From: RHKX01 sp046330415
Lineage (GTDB): Bacteria; Actinomycetota; Thermoleophilia; Solirubrobacterales; 70-9
DNA: 64,000 nt
Reading direction: 5' to 3'
Assembly (NCBI GenBank): GCA_046330415.1
Contig: JAXLSW010000014.1
Coordinates: forward strand, 62,001-126,000
The first letter of the stretch is position 1. Every line of letters starts with the position of its first letter. A program made the translations under genes and the position numbers. The notes below the pieces were generated by a model. That model was not told where the DNA came from. It did not search any database and was given only the letters and a program-made list of their open reading frames with translations. This document shows positions 33,038 through 43,188 of the stretch, piece after piece.

Positions 33038-34474
33038 ATGACCCAGCTCCGCCTCCTGTCCGGCCCGCAGTCCGGCAAGAAGATCGAGGTCGGCTCCGAG
33101 CACCGCTTCGTGATCGGCCGCGACGACGCCTGCAACCTCGTCCTGAACGACCCCGAGGTCTCGCGTCGCCACGCGTACCTGATCGAGGCCGGCGGCGGGA
33201 TCGAGGTCGGCGACCTCGGCTCGAGCAACGGCACGCGCCTGAACGGACGCCGGATCGAGCAGCCAACGCAGCTGAAGCCCGGTGACACGCTCGAGATCGG
33301 TGAGACGCGGATGCAGGTCGAGGCGTCGACCGCCATCGACCCCGCACAGCCGGCGGCAGCCGCTCCGCCGCCGCCCCCTCCCCCGCCACAGCGCTCGGCG
33401 ATCCGCCGCGCCGTCTCCGGCGAGAACAGCGTCATCCAGCGGATCAAGCTCGAGCGCTCGGTCCGGCGCGCCACGATCCTTGCCGGCCTCGCCGTGCTGG
33501 TCGCTGTGGCGGCGGTCATCGCGGCCGTCACGGGCGTCTTCTCCTCCGACGACGAGGAGCCGTCCCTGCCGACCGCCCGCGAGGTGATCCAGAACGCGAA
33601 GCCGTCGACCGTGCGCGTGCTGACCAAGCTCGACGGGGTCAACTCCGGCGCCGGGACCGGATGGGTCTACGACTCCGACAACGGCCTGATCGTCACCAAC
33701 GCCCATGTGGTGGGCGATCAGGGATCGGTCGGCATGCTCACCTACCGGGTGATGGTCGGTGACTCGATCCGCCCGGCGACGCTCTACGCGGTCGCCCCCT
33801 GCTCCGACCTCGCGATCCTGCAGGTCGAGGACATCGAGGACGTCCCCGACTTCCCGCTGGGCTCGCAGGCCGACCTCGCCCAGGGCGACGTCGTCAACAT
33901 CCTCGGCTTCCCCGGCAACGAGTTCACCAACTTCTCGTCCACCCCCTTCCAGTCGACGACCGGAACGATCTCGGTGGTCATGGAGTCGCTCGAGAATCGC
34001 TCCCAGGTGCGGGCTCAGGATCCCAACATCGGGCCCTACCAGAACCTGATCCAGACCGACGCCGCGATCAACCACGGCAACTCCGGGGGCCCGATGGTCG
34101 ACGCGGCCGGCAACCTCGTGGGGATCAACACGTTGACGACGCTGGAGACCCAGGGGCAGGGCTTCGCAATCGGGGTCGACCTCTTCAAGGAGGACGCCGA
34201 GACCCTGGGCCAGGGCGACTCGATCGGCTACCTCGGCTTCGACTTCAACGCGAACGGGAACGGCCTCGTCGTCAACAACGCGGTCGACGGGACCCCGGCG
34301 GCCGACAAGGGCTTCGGCACGCAGCAGGCGATCGTCACCGCCATCGACGGGCAGCAGATGCGGACGCGCGACGACTACTGCAAGGCGGTCGAGGACGCGA
34401 AGACCGGCGACACGGCGACGATCGACGGGATCAGCCGCAGCGGCCGGTTCCGCTTCGACCTCCCGTTCCAGTAG
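33038..34474 (+). CDS. FHA-domain, transmembrane, HtrA-like serine protease
   Basis: The 478-residue protein has a cytoplasmic FHA domain (about 20-93; VIGRDDACNLVL, VSRRHAYLI, GSSNGTRLNG), a Pro-rich linker, one transmembrane helix (about 145-167) and an outside trypsin-like domain. The catalytic triad is visible: His223 (VTNAHVV), Asp257 (CSDLAIL) and Ser349 (NHGNSGGP). A degenerate PDZ-like region ends the protein (about 390-478). It looks like an HtrA/DegP relative whose activity could be set from inside by a phosphothreonine ligand. It lies 64 bases after the first Hsp70-like gene on the same strand, likely one operon. Confidence 0.88.
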   Translation: MTQLRLLSGPQSGKKIEVGSEHRFVIGRDDACNLVLNDPEVSRRHAYLIEAGGGIEVGDLGSSNGTRLNGRRIEQPTQLKPGDTLEIGETRMQVEASTAIDPAQPAAAAPPPPPPPPQRSAIRRAVSGENSVIQRIKLERSVRRATILAGLAVLVAVAAVIAAVTGVFSSDDEEPSLPTAREVIQNAKPSTVRVLTKLDGVNSGAGTGWVYDSDNGLIVTNAHVVGDQGSVGMLTYRVMVGDSIRPATLYAVAPCSDLAILQVEDIEDVPDFPLGSQADLAQGDVVNILGFPGNEFTNFSSTPFQSTTGTISVVMESLENRSQVRAQDPNIGPYQNLIQTDAAINHGNSGGPMVDAAGNLVGINTLTTLETQGQGFAIGVDLFKEDAETLGQGDSIGYLGFDFNANGNGLVVNNAVDGTPAADKGFGTQQAIVTAIDGQQMRTRDDYCKAVEDAKTGDTATIDGISRSGRFRFDLPFQ

Positions 34475-34536
34475 AAACGGCAGCCGCGAACCGGTAGAGG
34501 CGAGCGCGACCCGGCCGGAGTTCGCTTTCGAGGATC

Positions 34537-36198
34537 ATGTGCGCCGTGAGCGACCGATCTGAGAGCGCGAAGCGGGCCCGGCGCATCTACGTCACCGGCC
34601 ACCGCAACCCGGACACGGATTCCATCGCGTCGGCGATCGCCTACGCGGAGCTGAAGGGGCGCCAGGATCCCGACGGCGACTACGTGCCGGTGAGGCTCGG
34701 GAACGTCAACGCCCAGACCGGCTGGGCCCTGCAGCGATCCGGAGCCCGCGCACCGGAGTTGATGGAGCACGTGATGCTGCGCGTCCGCGACGTGATGCGG
34801 GAGGACTTCCCCGTCGCCGGCCACCACCAGCCGCTGCGCGAGGTCGGCCGGACGATGGCCGCGGAGGACCTCGACCTCGTGCCCGTCGTCGACGACGACG
34901 GGATCCTGATCGGGGTCGTCACCGAGCGCGCGCTGGCCCGTCGCTACATCCGCGAGGCCCGCAAGTCGCACACCCTGCGTGAGTCGCCGACCAGCGTCTC
35001 GGCGATCGTCCAGGTTCTCGGGGGCGAGCAGATCGAGGGCGGGGACGCCAAGGTGGCCGGACGCGTCTGGGTGCATTCCATCGATGCGGCCCGCAGCGAC
35101 AGCAAGATCTCCTCCGGCGACGCGGTCGTCGTCGGCAACCGCGTCGACGCCCAGCGCCAGTCGATCGAGCTCGGCGCATCGCTGATCGTGACGAGCAACG
35201 GCATGCCCGCCGGCGACGAGATCCGCGAGCTGGCCCGCGAACGGGGCGTCTGCGTCGTCACCAGCCCACTCGACTCCTACCTGACCAGCCGCATGATCTC
35301 GCTCGCGGCGCCGTGCGAGGCGATGATCGACCGCGATCCGCTCACGGTCCGCCGCAACGAGCTCGTCGCCGACGTCGCCGAGCAGGTCAAGGACGTCCAC
35401 TACCGGGCCGCCGTCGCGGTCGACGCCGACGGCCGCCCGGTCGGCCTCATCACCCGCTCCGACCTCGTCTCGCCGCAGCCGCGGCGGGTGATCCTCGTCG
35501 ACCACGCCGAGAGCGCCCAGAGCGTGACCGGCGTCGAGCAGGCGGAGATCGTCGAGATCCTCGACCACCACCACATCGGCTCGATCGAGACCAGGGTCCC
35601 GGTCACGGCGACCTTCGACCCGGTCGGCTCGACGGCGACGCTGGTCACCGAGCGCTTCCGGGCCAACGGGTTCGAGCCGACGCGCGAGAGCGCGGGGATG
35701 CTTCTCGCGGCCGTTCTCTCCGACACGGTCCTGCTCAACTCGCCGACCACGACCGAGCGCGATCGCGCCGTCATCACCTACCTGGAATCGCTGCTCGGCG
35801 CCGACGCGCAGAAGTTCGGCCGCGAGATGTTCGAGGAGACCTCCGACGTCTCCGCCATCCCCGCCGGGGAGATCGTCACCCGCGACGCCAAGGAGTACCA
35901 GCTCCCGTCGGGTGAGTCGATCTCGATCGCCCAGATCGAGGTCGTCGGCATGCCGGTCCTCGAACGGCGCCAGGAGCTGCTCGACGCGATCGAGGACGTA
36001 CGCGAGCGCAACGACTACGCGATCGCCGCGCTGATGGTCACCGACATCCTCGCTCGCGGCACCGAGCTGATCGCCTGCGGCGACGTGAACGCGCTCGAGC
36101 GAGCCTTCAAGAGCCGGGCCGAAGACGGGGTGATCAGCCTGCCCGGCGTCATGAGCCGGAAGAAGCAGGTGGCGCCGGCGCTGCTCGGCGCCTACTGA
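34537..36198 (+). CDS. ppaC: CBS/DRTGG/DHH-family manganese-dependent inorganic pyrophosphatase
   Basis: This is a 553-residue family II pyrophosphatase of the nucleotide-regulated type. The DHH domain is split: motif VTGHRNPDTDSIASAIAYAE is N-terminal, and a regulatory insert follows. The insert has CBS 1 (RVRDVMREDFPVAGHHQPLR, then VVDDDGILIGVVTERAL), a DRTGG-like domain and CBS 2 (DRDPLTVRRNELVADV). DHH motifs resume with EILDHHHIGSIE and end in DHHA2. It hydrolyses PPi in the cytoplasm; CBS domains in this class bind adenine nucleotides. ATG 34537 is used; GTG 34546 is possible. A perfect palindrome CCGGCCGCGGCCGG lies just after the stop (36201-36214). Confidence 0.9.
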   Translation: MCAVSDRSESAKRARRIYVTGHRNPDTDSIASAIAYAELKGRQDPDGDYVPVRLGNVNAQTGWALQRSGARAPELMEHVMLRVRDVMREDFPVAGHHQPLREVGRTMAAEDLDLVPVVDDDGILIGVVTERALARRYIREARKSHTLRESPTSVSAIVQVLGGEQIEGGDAKVAGRVWVHSIDAARSDSKISSGDAVVVGNRVDAQRQSIELGASLIVTSNGMPAGDEIRELARERGVCVVTSPLDSYLTSRMISLAAPCEAMIDRDPLTVRRNELVADVAEQVKDVHYRAAVAVDADGRPVGLITRSDLVSPQPRRVILVDHAESAQSVTGVEQAEIVEILDHHHIGSIETRVPVTATFDPVGSTATLVTERFRANGFEPTRESAGMLLAAVLSDTVLLNSPTTTERDRAVITYLESLLGADAQKFGREMFEETSDVSAIPAGEIVTRDAKEYQLPSGESISIAQIEVVGMPVLERRQELLDAIEDVRERNDYAIAALMVTDILARGTELIACGDVNALERAFKSRAEDGVISLPGVMSRKKQVAPALLGAY

Positions 36199-36294
36199 CC
36201 CCGGCCGCGGCCGGAAACCTGAATCCGGCGCGTGTATGGCTGATAGATTCGCCGCGTTCTCGCGAAGGGCCGACCGGTCCGACGAAAGGTGTGC

Positions 36295-38337
36295 ATGAGC
36301 GGCTGGATCCTGGCAATCGACGTCGGAACGACCTCAACCGCGGCGGCCCGCAGGGTCGGCGACAGGGTCGAGATGATCCAGCTCCAGAACGGGCCGCGGA
36401 TGCCCTCGATGGTCTACTGGCGCGAGGGGACCGGGCAGACCGGCCGGCTCGTTCTCGGCAACGAGGCCGAGGAGCTCTCGACGCTCGCTCCCTGGTGCCT
36501 GGAGCGCACCCCGAAGGCTCGGCTCGGCGAGGAGTTCATCCAGCTCGGCGACAAGCAGCTCCGGCCCGTCGAGATCATCGCCGCGATCCTCCGCGAGGTC
36601 TACAACGAGGCCATCAGCCTCTCCGGCGGCGAGGCCCCTGGCGAGATCCGGCTGACCCACCCGGCGCGCTGGCAGAAGTCGCGGCTCGACAAGCTCGCCC
36701 AGGCCGCCAAGCTCGCCGGGCTCCCCGACCCCGTCTTCGTCCCCGAGCCGGTCGCGGCAGCGGTCCACTTCGCCTCCGAGCGCCTGCAGGACGGCGAGCA
36801 TGTCGCCGTCTACGACCTCGGCGGCGGCACCCTGGATACGGCGGTCCTGAAGCGGACCGGGAAGACCTTCGAGGTCGTCGGCCGAACCGGCGGCGACGAG
36901 GAGCTCGGTGGTGAGGACTTCGACGACCTGCTCTACCGCCACCTGGGCGATCAGCTCGGCGGCGAGACCTGGGACAAGCTACGGACCGCGGACGAGCGTC
37001 AGGATCGCACCTGGGCGCAGGCCAACCGCGAGCTGCTGCGCCAGGCGCGGCGCGCCAAGGAGGGGCTCTCCCGCAACCCGGAGTACGAGTTCTACCTCGG
37101 CCCCCCGGTCGATCAGGAGCTCAGCGCGACCGTCTCCGACTTCGAGGGGCTGATCTCGCCGACCCTGCGCGGGACCGTTGCCGAGCTCGAGCGGACGATC
37201 CTCGCCGCGGGCCTGAAGACGGAGGACATGAAGGCGATCTACCTCGCCGGCGGCTCCTCGCGGATCCCGCTCGTCGGGCGGTTGATCCAGGAACGCCTCG
37301 GCGTCTCGCCCGAGCACCTCGACGATCCGAAGGCCGTGATCGCGATGGGAGCGGCGCGGCTCGACACCGAGGCGGCGAAGGCATCGGGCATCACGAAGGC
37401 ACCGCTCGCAGCTGCCGATGCGCCGATTCCCCCGCTGCCGGGCGCCGCGGCGGCCGGCGCGGCCGCGGCCGGAGCCGCCGCCGCCTCGAGCGGCGGCGAC
37501 ACGCCTCCGCCTCCCCCCTCGGGCGCCGACGCGACCGTCGTCGGCGCCGACGATCCGAACGCGACCAGGCTCTCGACGAGGGACTCAGGATCCGGTTCGG
37601 GCGGTGGGAACGAACCGCCGCCCCCGGCCCCTCCCCCTCCCCCGAGCCCCGCCCCGCGTCAGCCGGCGCAGCCGCTCGGCGCGGGCGGCGGCGAGAAGGG
37701 CGGCAACCGGGGCAAGATCCTCGCCGGCGTGGCCGCCGCGGTGGTCGTGCTCGGCGGCGTCGCCGCCGCGATCACCCTCGGTGGCGGCGACAACGGCGGC
37801 GGCACGACCGACACCAGCGCCGGGACCGACACGGTCGCCACCGACACGACCGATCTCACCGACACGACCGATCTGACGGACACCACGGGGCTCACCGACA
37901 CAACCGACATCCCGCCCGCGGACGACACCGACTCGCTGGCGCTGGCCGTGAAGCCGAAGGTGCGCTCCAGCTGCGTCGACGAGGAGCAGAAGTACTGGGA
38001 GGAAGGGGCGACCGCCGGCCTCACCTGCACCGGCCGCAACGGCTCGACCGTGATCGTCGAGCAGTTCCCCGACAACAAGACGGCGCTGCAGGTCTTCAAG
38101 GAGCGCGACGGCGGCGTCCCTCAGGGCGGCCCCTGCAAGGAGAAGTGGAACACGCAGAGCACCTGGACCAATCCCGACGGGACGGTCACCAAGGGCAAGA
38201 TCGCCTGCTACGACACGACCGAGGACACCGGGCAGGTCGTCTGGTCGGCGCCCGAGCATCGAGCCGTCGGCTTCGTGATCGGCGAGGACCTGAGCAACAT
38301 CGAGCTGATCAACGCTTGGTCGTTCGCGGCGAACTAG
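36295..38337 (+). CDS. membrane-anchored Hsp70-like ATPase with four-Cys ectodomain (paralogue 2)
   Basis: The 680-residue protein is a close paralogue of the one at 31096. Their ATPase domains are identical over long stretches (e.g. LAPWCLERTPKARLGE, QANRELLRQARRAKEGLSRN). It has IDVGTTSTAAA, VYDLGGGTLDTAVL and YLAGGSSRIPLVG. A longer Ala/Pro/Gly linker (about 375-470) leads to a transmembrane helix (about 475-495) and a Thr/Asp repeat stalk (about 516-540). The outside domain keeps the four cysteines (SSCVDEE, LTCTGRN, GPCKEKW, IACYDTT) but has otherwise diverged. GAAAGG precedes the ATG. It reads in the same direction as the preceding genes after a 96-base gap. Confidence 0.86.
   Translation: MSGWILAIDVGTTSTAAARRVGDRVEMIQLQNGPRMPSMVYWREGTGQTGRLVLGNEAEELSTLAPWCLERTPKARLGEEFIQLGDKQLRPVEIIAAILREVYNEAISLSGGEAPGEIRLTHPARWQKSRLDKLAQAAKLAGLPDPVFVPEPVAAAVHFASERLQDGEHVAVYDLGGGTLDTAVLKRTGKTFEVVGRTGGDEELGGEDFDDLLYRHLGDQLGGETWDKLRTADERQDRTWAQANRELLRQARRAKEGLSRNPEYEFYLGPPVDQELSATVSDFEGLISPTLRGTVAELERTILAAGLKTEDMKAIYLAGGSSRIPLVGRLIQERLGVSPEHLDDPKAVIAMGAARLDTEAAKASGITKAPLAAADAPIPPLPGAAAAGAAAAGAAAASSGGDTPPPPPSGADATVVGADDPNATRLSTRDSGSGSGGGNEPPPPAPPPPPSPAPRQPAQPLGAGGGEKGGNRGKILAGVAAAVVVLGGVAAAITLGGGDNGGGTTDTSAGTDTVATDTTDLTDTTDLTDTTGLTDTTDIPPADDTDSLALAVKPKVRSSCVDEEQKYWEEGATAGLTCTGRNGSTVIVEQFPDNKTALQVFKERDGGVPQGGPCKEKWNTQSTWTNPDGTVTKGKIACYDTTEDTGQVVWSAPEHRAVGFVIGEDLSNIELINAWSFAAN
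37840..37911 (+). repeat. four tandem 18-base repeats in the Hsp70-like stalk
   Basis: Four 18-base units beginning ACCGACACGACCGATCTC encode T-D-T-T-D-L and variants. The first two are nearly identical; the last two have drifted. They lie just outside the membrane helix and probably set stalk length. Confidence 0.8.
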
Positions 38338-38351
38338 CCGCGTCGAAGATC

Positions 38352-38457
38352 CAGCGGGGTGCCTGAGGCCAACCTGTTGGCCTGAACCGCCCCGCTGCTG
38401 CCCGGAGCGCGCAGACCACGCTCTGCGTGGTTTCTGCGCCCCGCGCTGGCCGCGGGG
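38352..38457. repeat. three successive hairpins at a convergent junction
   Basis: Hairpin 1 (38352-38397): CAGCGGGG with CCCCGCTG outside and AGGCCAAC with GTTGGCCT inside. Hairpin 2 (38409-38439): GCGCAGACCACG with CGTGG-TT-TCTGCGC. Hairpin 3 (38439-38457): CCCCGCG with CGCGGGG. Together they nearly fill the 155-base gap between the Hsp70-like gene and PEPCK, which converge. They are likely bidirectional terminators or repeat elements. Confidence 0.7.
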
Positions 38458-38492
38458 CGGTTCAGCCGGCTGCCAGCCCTGCGGCGCGGGCG

Positions 38493-40331
<1,839 letters not shown>

Positions 40332-41115
40332 CTCCTTGGTGGGATCGCGTGGGTGCCTATGAATCTGCCCTCGGGGACTGGCGAAAAACGCCGACCGGTG
40401 CGGGCGTAGGGACCCTCATTGTGCCGCACGCGGCCACGGAACGGCACCGTGGCGAGCACGGAGCGCGTCGGCAAGTGCGCCGCTCCCGTCTGCGAACGGT
40501 TTGGTGCGAGGTCCGTCCAGTTGCTATTGCGAGGAGCTAGCCGGCGCCGACCAGGGCGCGATTCGCGAGCTCGTTCGTGATCACTCCGGGGAGAAGGTGA
40601 TTAAGCCGGCACTACGTCACGGGCGTCAGAGAACCGTCACCGAGATCGAAACGGTGCTCTTCATCTCGATCCTGCGGGCCGTCCTGGCCAAGGTCGCTGG
40701 GGCCAAGCTCGTCCCCTCAGGCTTCCAGCCGCAGCACGTGGGGCTCCAGGAGACCGCGGGGCTCAGGCGGAGCCGAGAGGCACTCCGGCGGCCATCGCGG
40801 ACGTAGCTCGAGCTTTGCCCTGCATTCACAGATCAGTGCTAGGACAATCAATATGTGGTCCTTGATTCCCGCCAACCGATTAGCCGGTCGCCGCAAGTGG
40901 CGCAGCCCCTCGTCGGCTCTTCACGCGGCTCGCAGCTGAGGCACCTCCTTGGGTTGTTCATCGCCCTGGTTTCCGAGGACCAGGGCGTTCGTCGAGGCCG
41001 CGGCCAGGTTCTCGGGAAGACGCCGCGCGAGGAGACTTACTACACCGAGATCGACCTGCTGCGCTGGGATCCGCCTGGACTGCTTCTCCAAGGGGGATGC
41101 CTGAATCTTTGAGGA
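40332..41115. other. long interval without a supported gene
   Basis: About 780 bases upstream of PEPCK hold only short open frames. A 101-codon frame at 40501-40806 (+) and an 85-codon frame at 40855-41112 (+) show no recognisable family, no good ribosome-binding site and no clear coding bias. Base composition becomes less GC-rich towards the right. It may hold the pckG promoter on the left and gene remnants on the right. Confidence 0.45.
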
Positions 41116-41144
41116 TTGCTTTCGCTGAGCTAAGCGAGTAGTTT
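41116..41144 (+). promoter_or_regulatory. candidate promoter of the secreted protein at 41220
   Basis: TTGCTT (41116-41121) and TAGTTT (41139-41144) are separated by 17 bases, a fair housekeeping-type promoter. The spacer contains an inverted repeat, TCGCT and AGCGA separated by six bases, which could be an operator. The leader to the ATG would be about 70 bases. Confidence 0.4.
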
Positions 41145-41219
41145 CTGCCAATAGAGTGGCTCGTGAAGTTGCGTGAAGGGCTAGAGTCGCTGGCAGCCAC
41201 GCCTACTTGCGGAGGGACA

Positions 41220-41861
41220 ATGAGCAGATCTATTCGGCTAGGTGGTCTCGTTTGCGTACTTGTTGCTATCGCGCTCGGCTCTATTGCGGTCGCGGATGCG
41301 AAGAGCGGAGATGGCGACATCGTTGCGGGCCACTCCGACCAAGAAGTCATCGATCCGGGCTTGAGCCCGATTGAGCTCCAGTCAACTTATGCGGCTGAGG
41401 ACGAGACAATCGAAATGGCCCAGGCACTTATTGATGCGCCTGGATTCGATCCCAATAACCCTGACCCGGCTCTTGCCGCAGAAGTCACCGAGGAGCAACA
41501 GGAAGAGGCAAGGGTTGCAGCGCGACGGCTTGATTTCACGTGTGTCCTAACTGTCTTTTTTCCTTTCAAGGACAGCGGCAATGCGCATGGCAAGACCCGG
41601 AACGACTGCAGCGGAACCGTCACGGCTCAGTCGATCACAGGCTGCCTTTCGCACATCAACAGCCAAGGCAACGTCCATCTTGACGACTGCCGCTCTAACG
41701 TTCGCGACGGTCCGGGGTCCATCCAGGTGCAGCCGACAGAGAGTTGCAGCAACGCTCAGAACCGCTATTGGATCAGCGGCGGGTCAGGGATAGTTCGAGG
41801 CAACACCAACCCGGTTTCCCAAAACGACTCGAAGACCGCTGTCTTGGGCTGCAATCCCTAG
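41220..41861 (+). CDS. secreted cysteine-containing hypothetical protein
   Basis: This 213-residue protein starts at ATG 41220 behind GGAGGGA and has the signal peptide SIRLGGLVCVLVAIALGSIA with cleavage near VADAKS. The mature N-terminal half is acidic. The second half has several cysteines (FTCVLTVFF, NDCSGTV, TGCLSHIN, DDCRSN, ESCSNAQ, LGCNP), consistent with a small disulphide-stabilised exported domain. No family is recognised. Codon use and base composition are less GC-biased than in the neighbours, hinting at recent acquisition. A lipoprotein-like gene follows. Confidence 0.65.
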   Translation: MSRSIRLGGLVCVLVAIALGSIAVADAKSGDGDIVAGHSDQEVIDPGLSPIELQSTYAAEDETIEMAQALIDAPGFDPNNPDPALAAEVTEEQQEEARVAARRLDFTCVLTVFFPFKDSGNAHGKTRNDCSGTVTAQSITGCLSHINSQGNVHLDDCRSNVRDGPGSIQVQPTESCSNAQNRYWISGGSGIVRGNTNPVSQNDSKTAVLGCNP

Positions 41862-41900
41862 CCCATCTTGAGATGCTCAGAGTCCTCGCTGTTTCATTCA

Positions 41901-42242
41901 ATGGTTGTTCGCGCTGGAGCCGTCTGCCTTTCTGTCCTGGTTTTCGGGAGCGGCTGCGGCAACAGCGACTCGTCCGCTGATTCTGAGAGTTCGTGCTCAA
42001 CGCGCTTACCGCGTGTGTCTGAGTTGACAGCGTCTGATGCGGACTGCCGCGAAGCGGAAGCCGTCGCCACAAGCGTGCTTCGCACAAGGGTTTCGGATAG
42101 CGGCGGATATGGGCAGTTCGACGTAGATGGTGCGGTTTGGAGTTGTCAGGAGGACACGAGCTCAGACGACGAACCGGGCTCCGATCCCGCGGTTAGTTGT
42201 CAGAGCGTTGACGGGGCTAAGGTCGAGTTCTTAGCCGGATAG
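41901..42242 (+). CDS. putative small lipoprotein
   Basis: From the ATG at 41901 the product of about 113 residues begins VVRAGAVCLSVLVFGSGCGN, a signal peptide with a possible though atypical lipobox Cys. The mature part is Ser/Asp-rich with further cysteines (SSCSTRLP, DADCREAE, WSCQED, VSCQS). An in-frame ATG at 41868 is possible, and no clear ribosome-binding site decides. It shares the lower-GC islet with the previous gene and is probably co-transcribed (39-base gap). Function unknown. Confidence 0.5.
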   Translation: MVVRAGAVCLSVLVFGSGCGNSDSSADSESSCSTRLPRVSELTASDADCREAEAVATSVLRTRVSDSGGYGQFDVDGAVWSCQEDTSSDDEPGSDPAVSCQSVDGAKVEFLAG

Positions 42243-42409
42243 GGCACAACATCGGCCTGGGCAGCGTTGATGCTCGCGACCGAGCTCACGATCGGCCGCT
42301 CCGCTTCCGAGGGTGTCGATGAGGCGATCATCGAGTTGGAGTGGCGTCGCTCGCACTCGCGGCAACGCAACGACGCCTGTTAGTTGACTAGGGTCGCTTG
42401 GAGCCTTGA

Positions 42410-42456
42410 CTGAACGCCTTCGGGCGCTGCCTGACCGGGCCGTGCTCATCGTTCAG
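42410..42456. terminator. structured hairpin with a TTCG tetraloop
   Basis: CTGAACG (42410-42416) pairs with CGTTCAG (42450-42456). An alternative very stable hairpin, CGCC-TTCG-GGCG, occupies 42415-42426. It lies in the gap between the lipoprotein-like gene and the convergent gene at 42506, so a terminator is the simplest reading. Confidence 0.45.
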
Positions 42457-42505
42457 GCCCTCTTCAGTTCAGAGACCGGAACGGCCTCTTGGGATCGCGC
42501 AGGAG

Positions 42506-42979
42506 CTACTTGTTGTAGATCTTGACCGTGACCCGCTTGCCGGCCTCGTGCGCGAACGTCTGACCGGCGACGGCGAAGGTGCAGAAGTCGGGATCGGCCA
42601 GGGGGAGCGGGTTCGGGTAGGAGCCGCCGAAGCCGCCGGGCTCCGTCCCCGTCTTGAAGTCGCCGGGGCCGGGCCAGTAGTCGATCAGCGAGCCCTTCAT
42701 GCAGCGGACGGTGATCCCCCAGTCGACCTTGGTCCGATTCGGGACCGTGGTGATCCGGTAGGAGAGCTTGCCGATCTCGCCGCGCTGCAGGGTCACCTGG
42801 GCGACCGCCGCGGCCGGGTTGTCGCGCGCCGAGTCGTGGGCGATGAGCGCGCCGAGCCCACCGCGCTTGGCGGCGTGGCCACCCCGGTCACCCATCGTCG
42901 CTGCGGGCAGCACCAGCGCGGCCACTGCCACCAGAGCGGCCAGCGCGGTGATCGTCCCGATTGCGGTTCGCTTCCTCAA
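42506..42979 (-). CDS. secreted hypothetical protein
   Basis: This 157-residue protein has a signal peptide (TITALAALVAVAALVLPAAT). A Gly/His/Arg-rich stretch follows, then a compact beta-rich domain (AVAQVTLQRGEIGKLSYRIT, VDWGITVRCMKGSLIDYWPG, DPDFCTFAVAGQTFAHEAGK, VTVKIYNK) with two cysteines that probably pair. No family is recognised. It is divergent from the SucC-like gene, separated by about 210 bases. Confidence 0.65.
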   Translation of the reverse strand: MRKRTAIGTITALAALVAVAALVLPAATMGDRGGHAAKRGGLGALIAHDSARDNPAAAVAQVTLQRGEIGKLSYRITTVPNRTKVDWGITVRCMKGSLIDYWPGPGDFKTGTEPGGFGGSYPNPLPLADPDFCTFAVAGQTFAHEAGKRVTVKIYNK

Positions 42980-43188
42980 CTCGACTTCCGATCCGTAGCT
43001 TGCGTCCCCTGTCCCGACGGTATCGGCCGCATCAGCGAAAAGCTGCAGTTCGACCGCGCCGAGCCGGACGAGACTGCCTCAACGGCTGCAGGCGGCGAGG
43101 TCCCGGCGTCCAGACGCCGCCGCCCTGTAGGGTTCCGCGGCGCCCCGGCCTCGCGGCACCACCCGCCGCCCGGCTCAGGCCTTCATCC

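Noticed and set aside
30931..33642. A 903-codon minus-strand frame opposite the Hsp70-like and protease genes
   Set aside because: Antisense shadow; the plus-strand genes have Hsp70, FHA and trypsin motifs.
40501..41112. Two short plus-strand frames (40501-40806 and 40855-41112) as genes
   Set aside because: No family, no ribosome-binding site and irregular composition; they are described as part of a gene-free interval instead.
42268..42381. A 37-codon frame starting MLATELTIGRSAS, faintly like the start of an FHA domain
   Set aside because: Too short, no SxxH or NG residues, no ribosome-binding site; at best a fragment.
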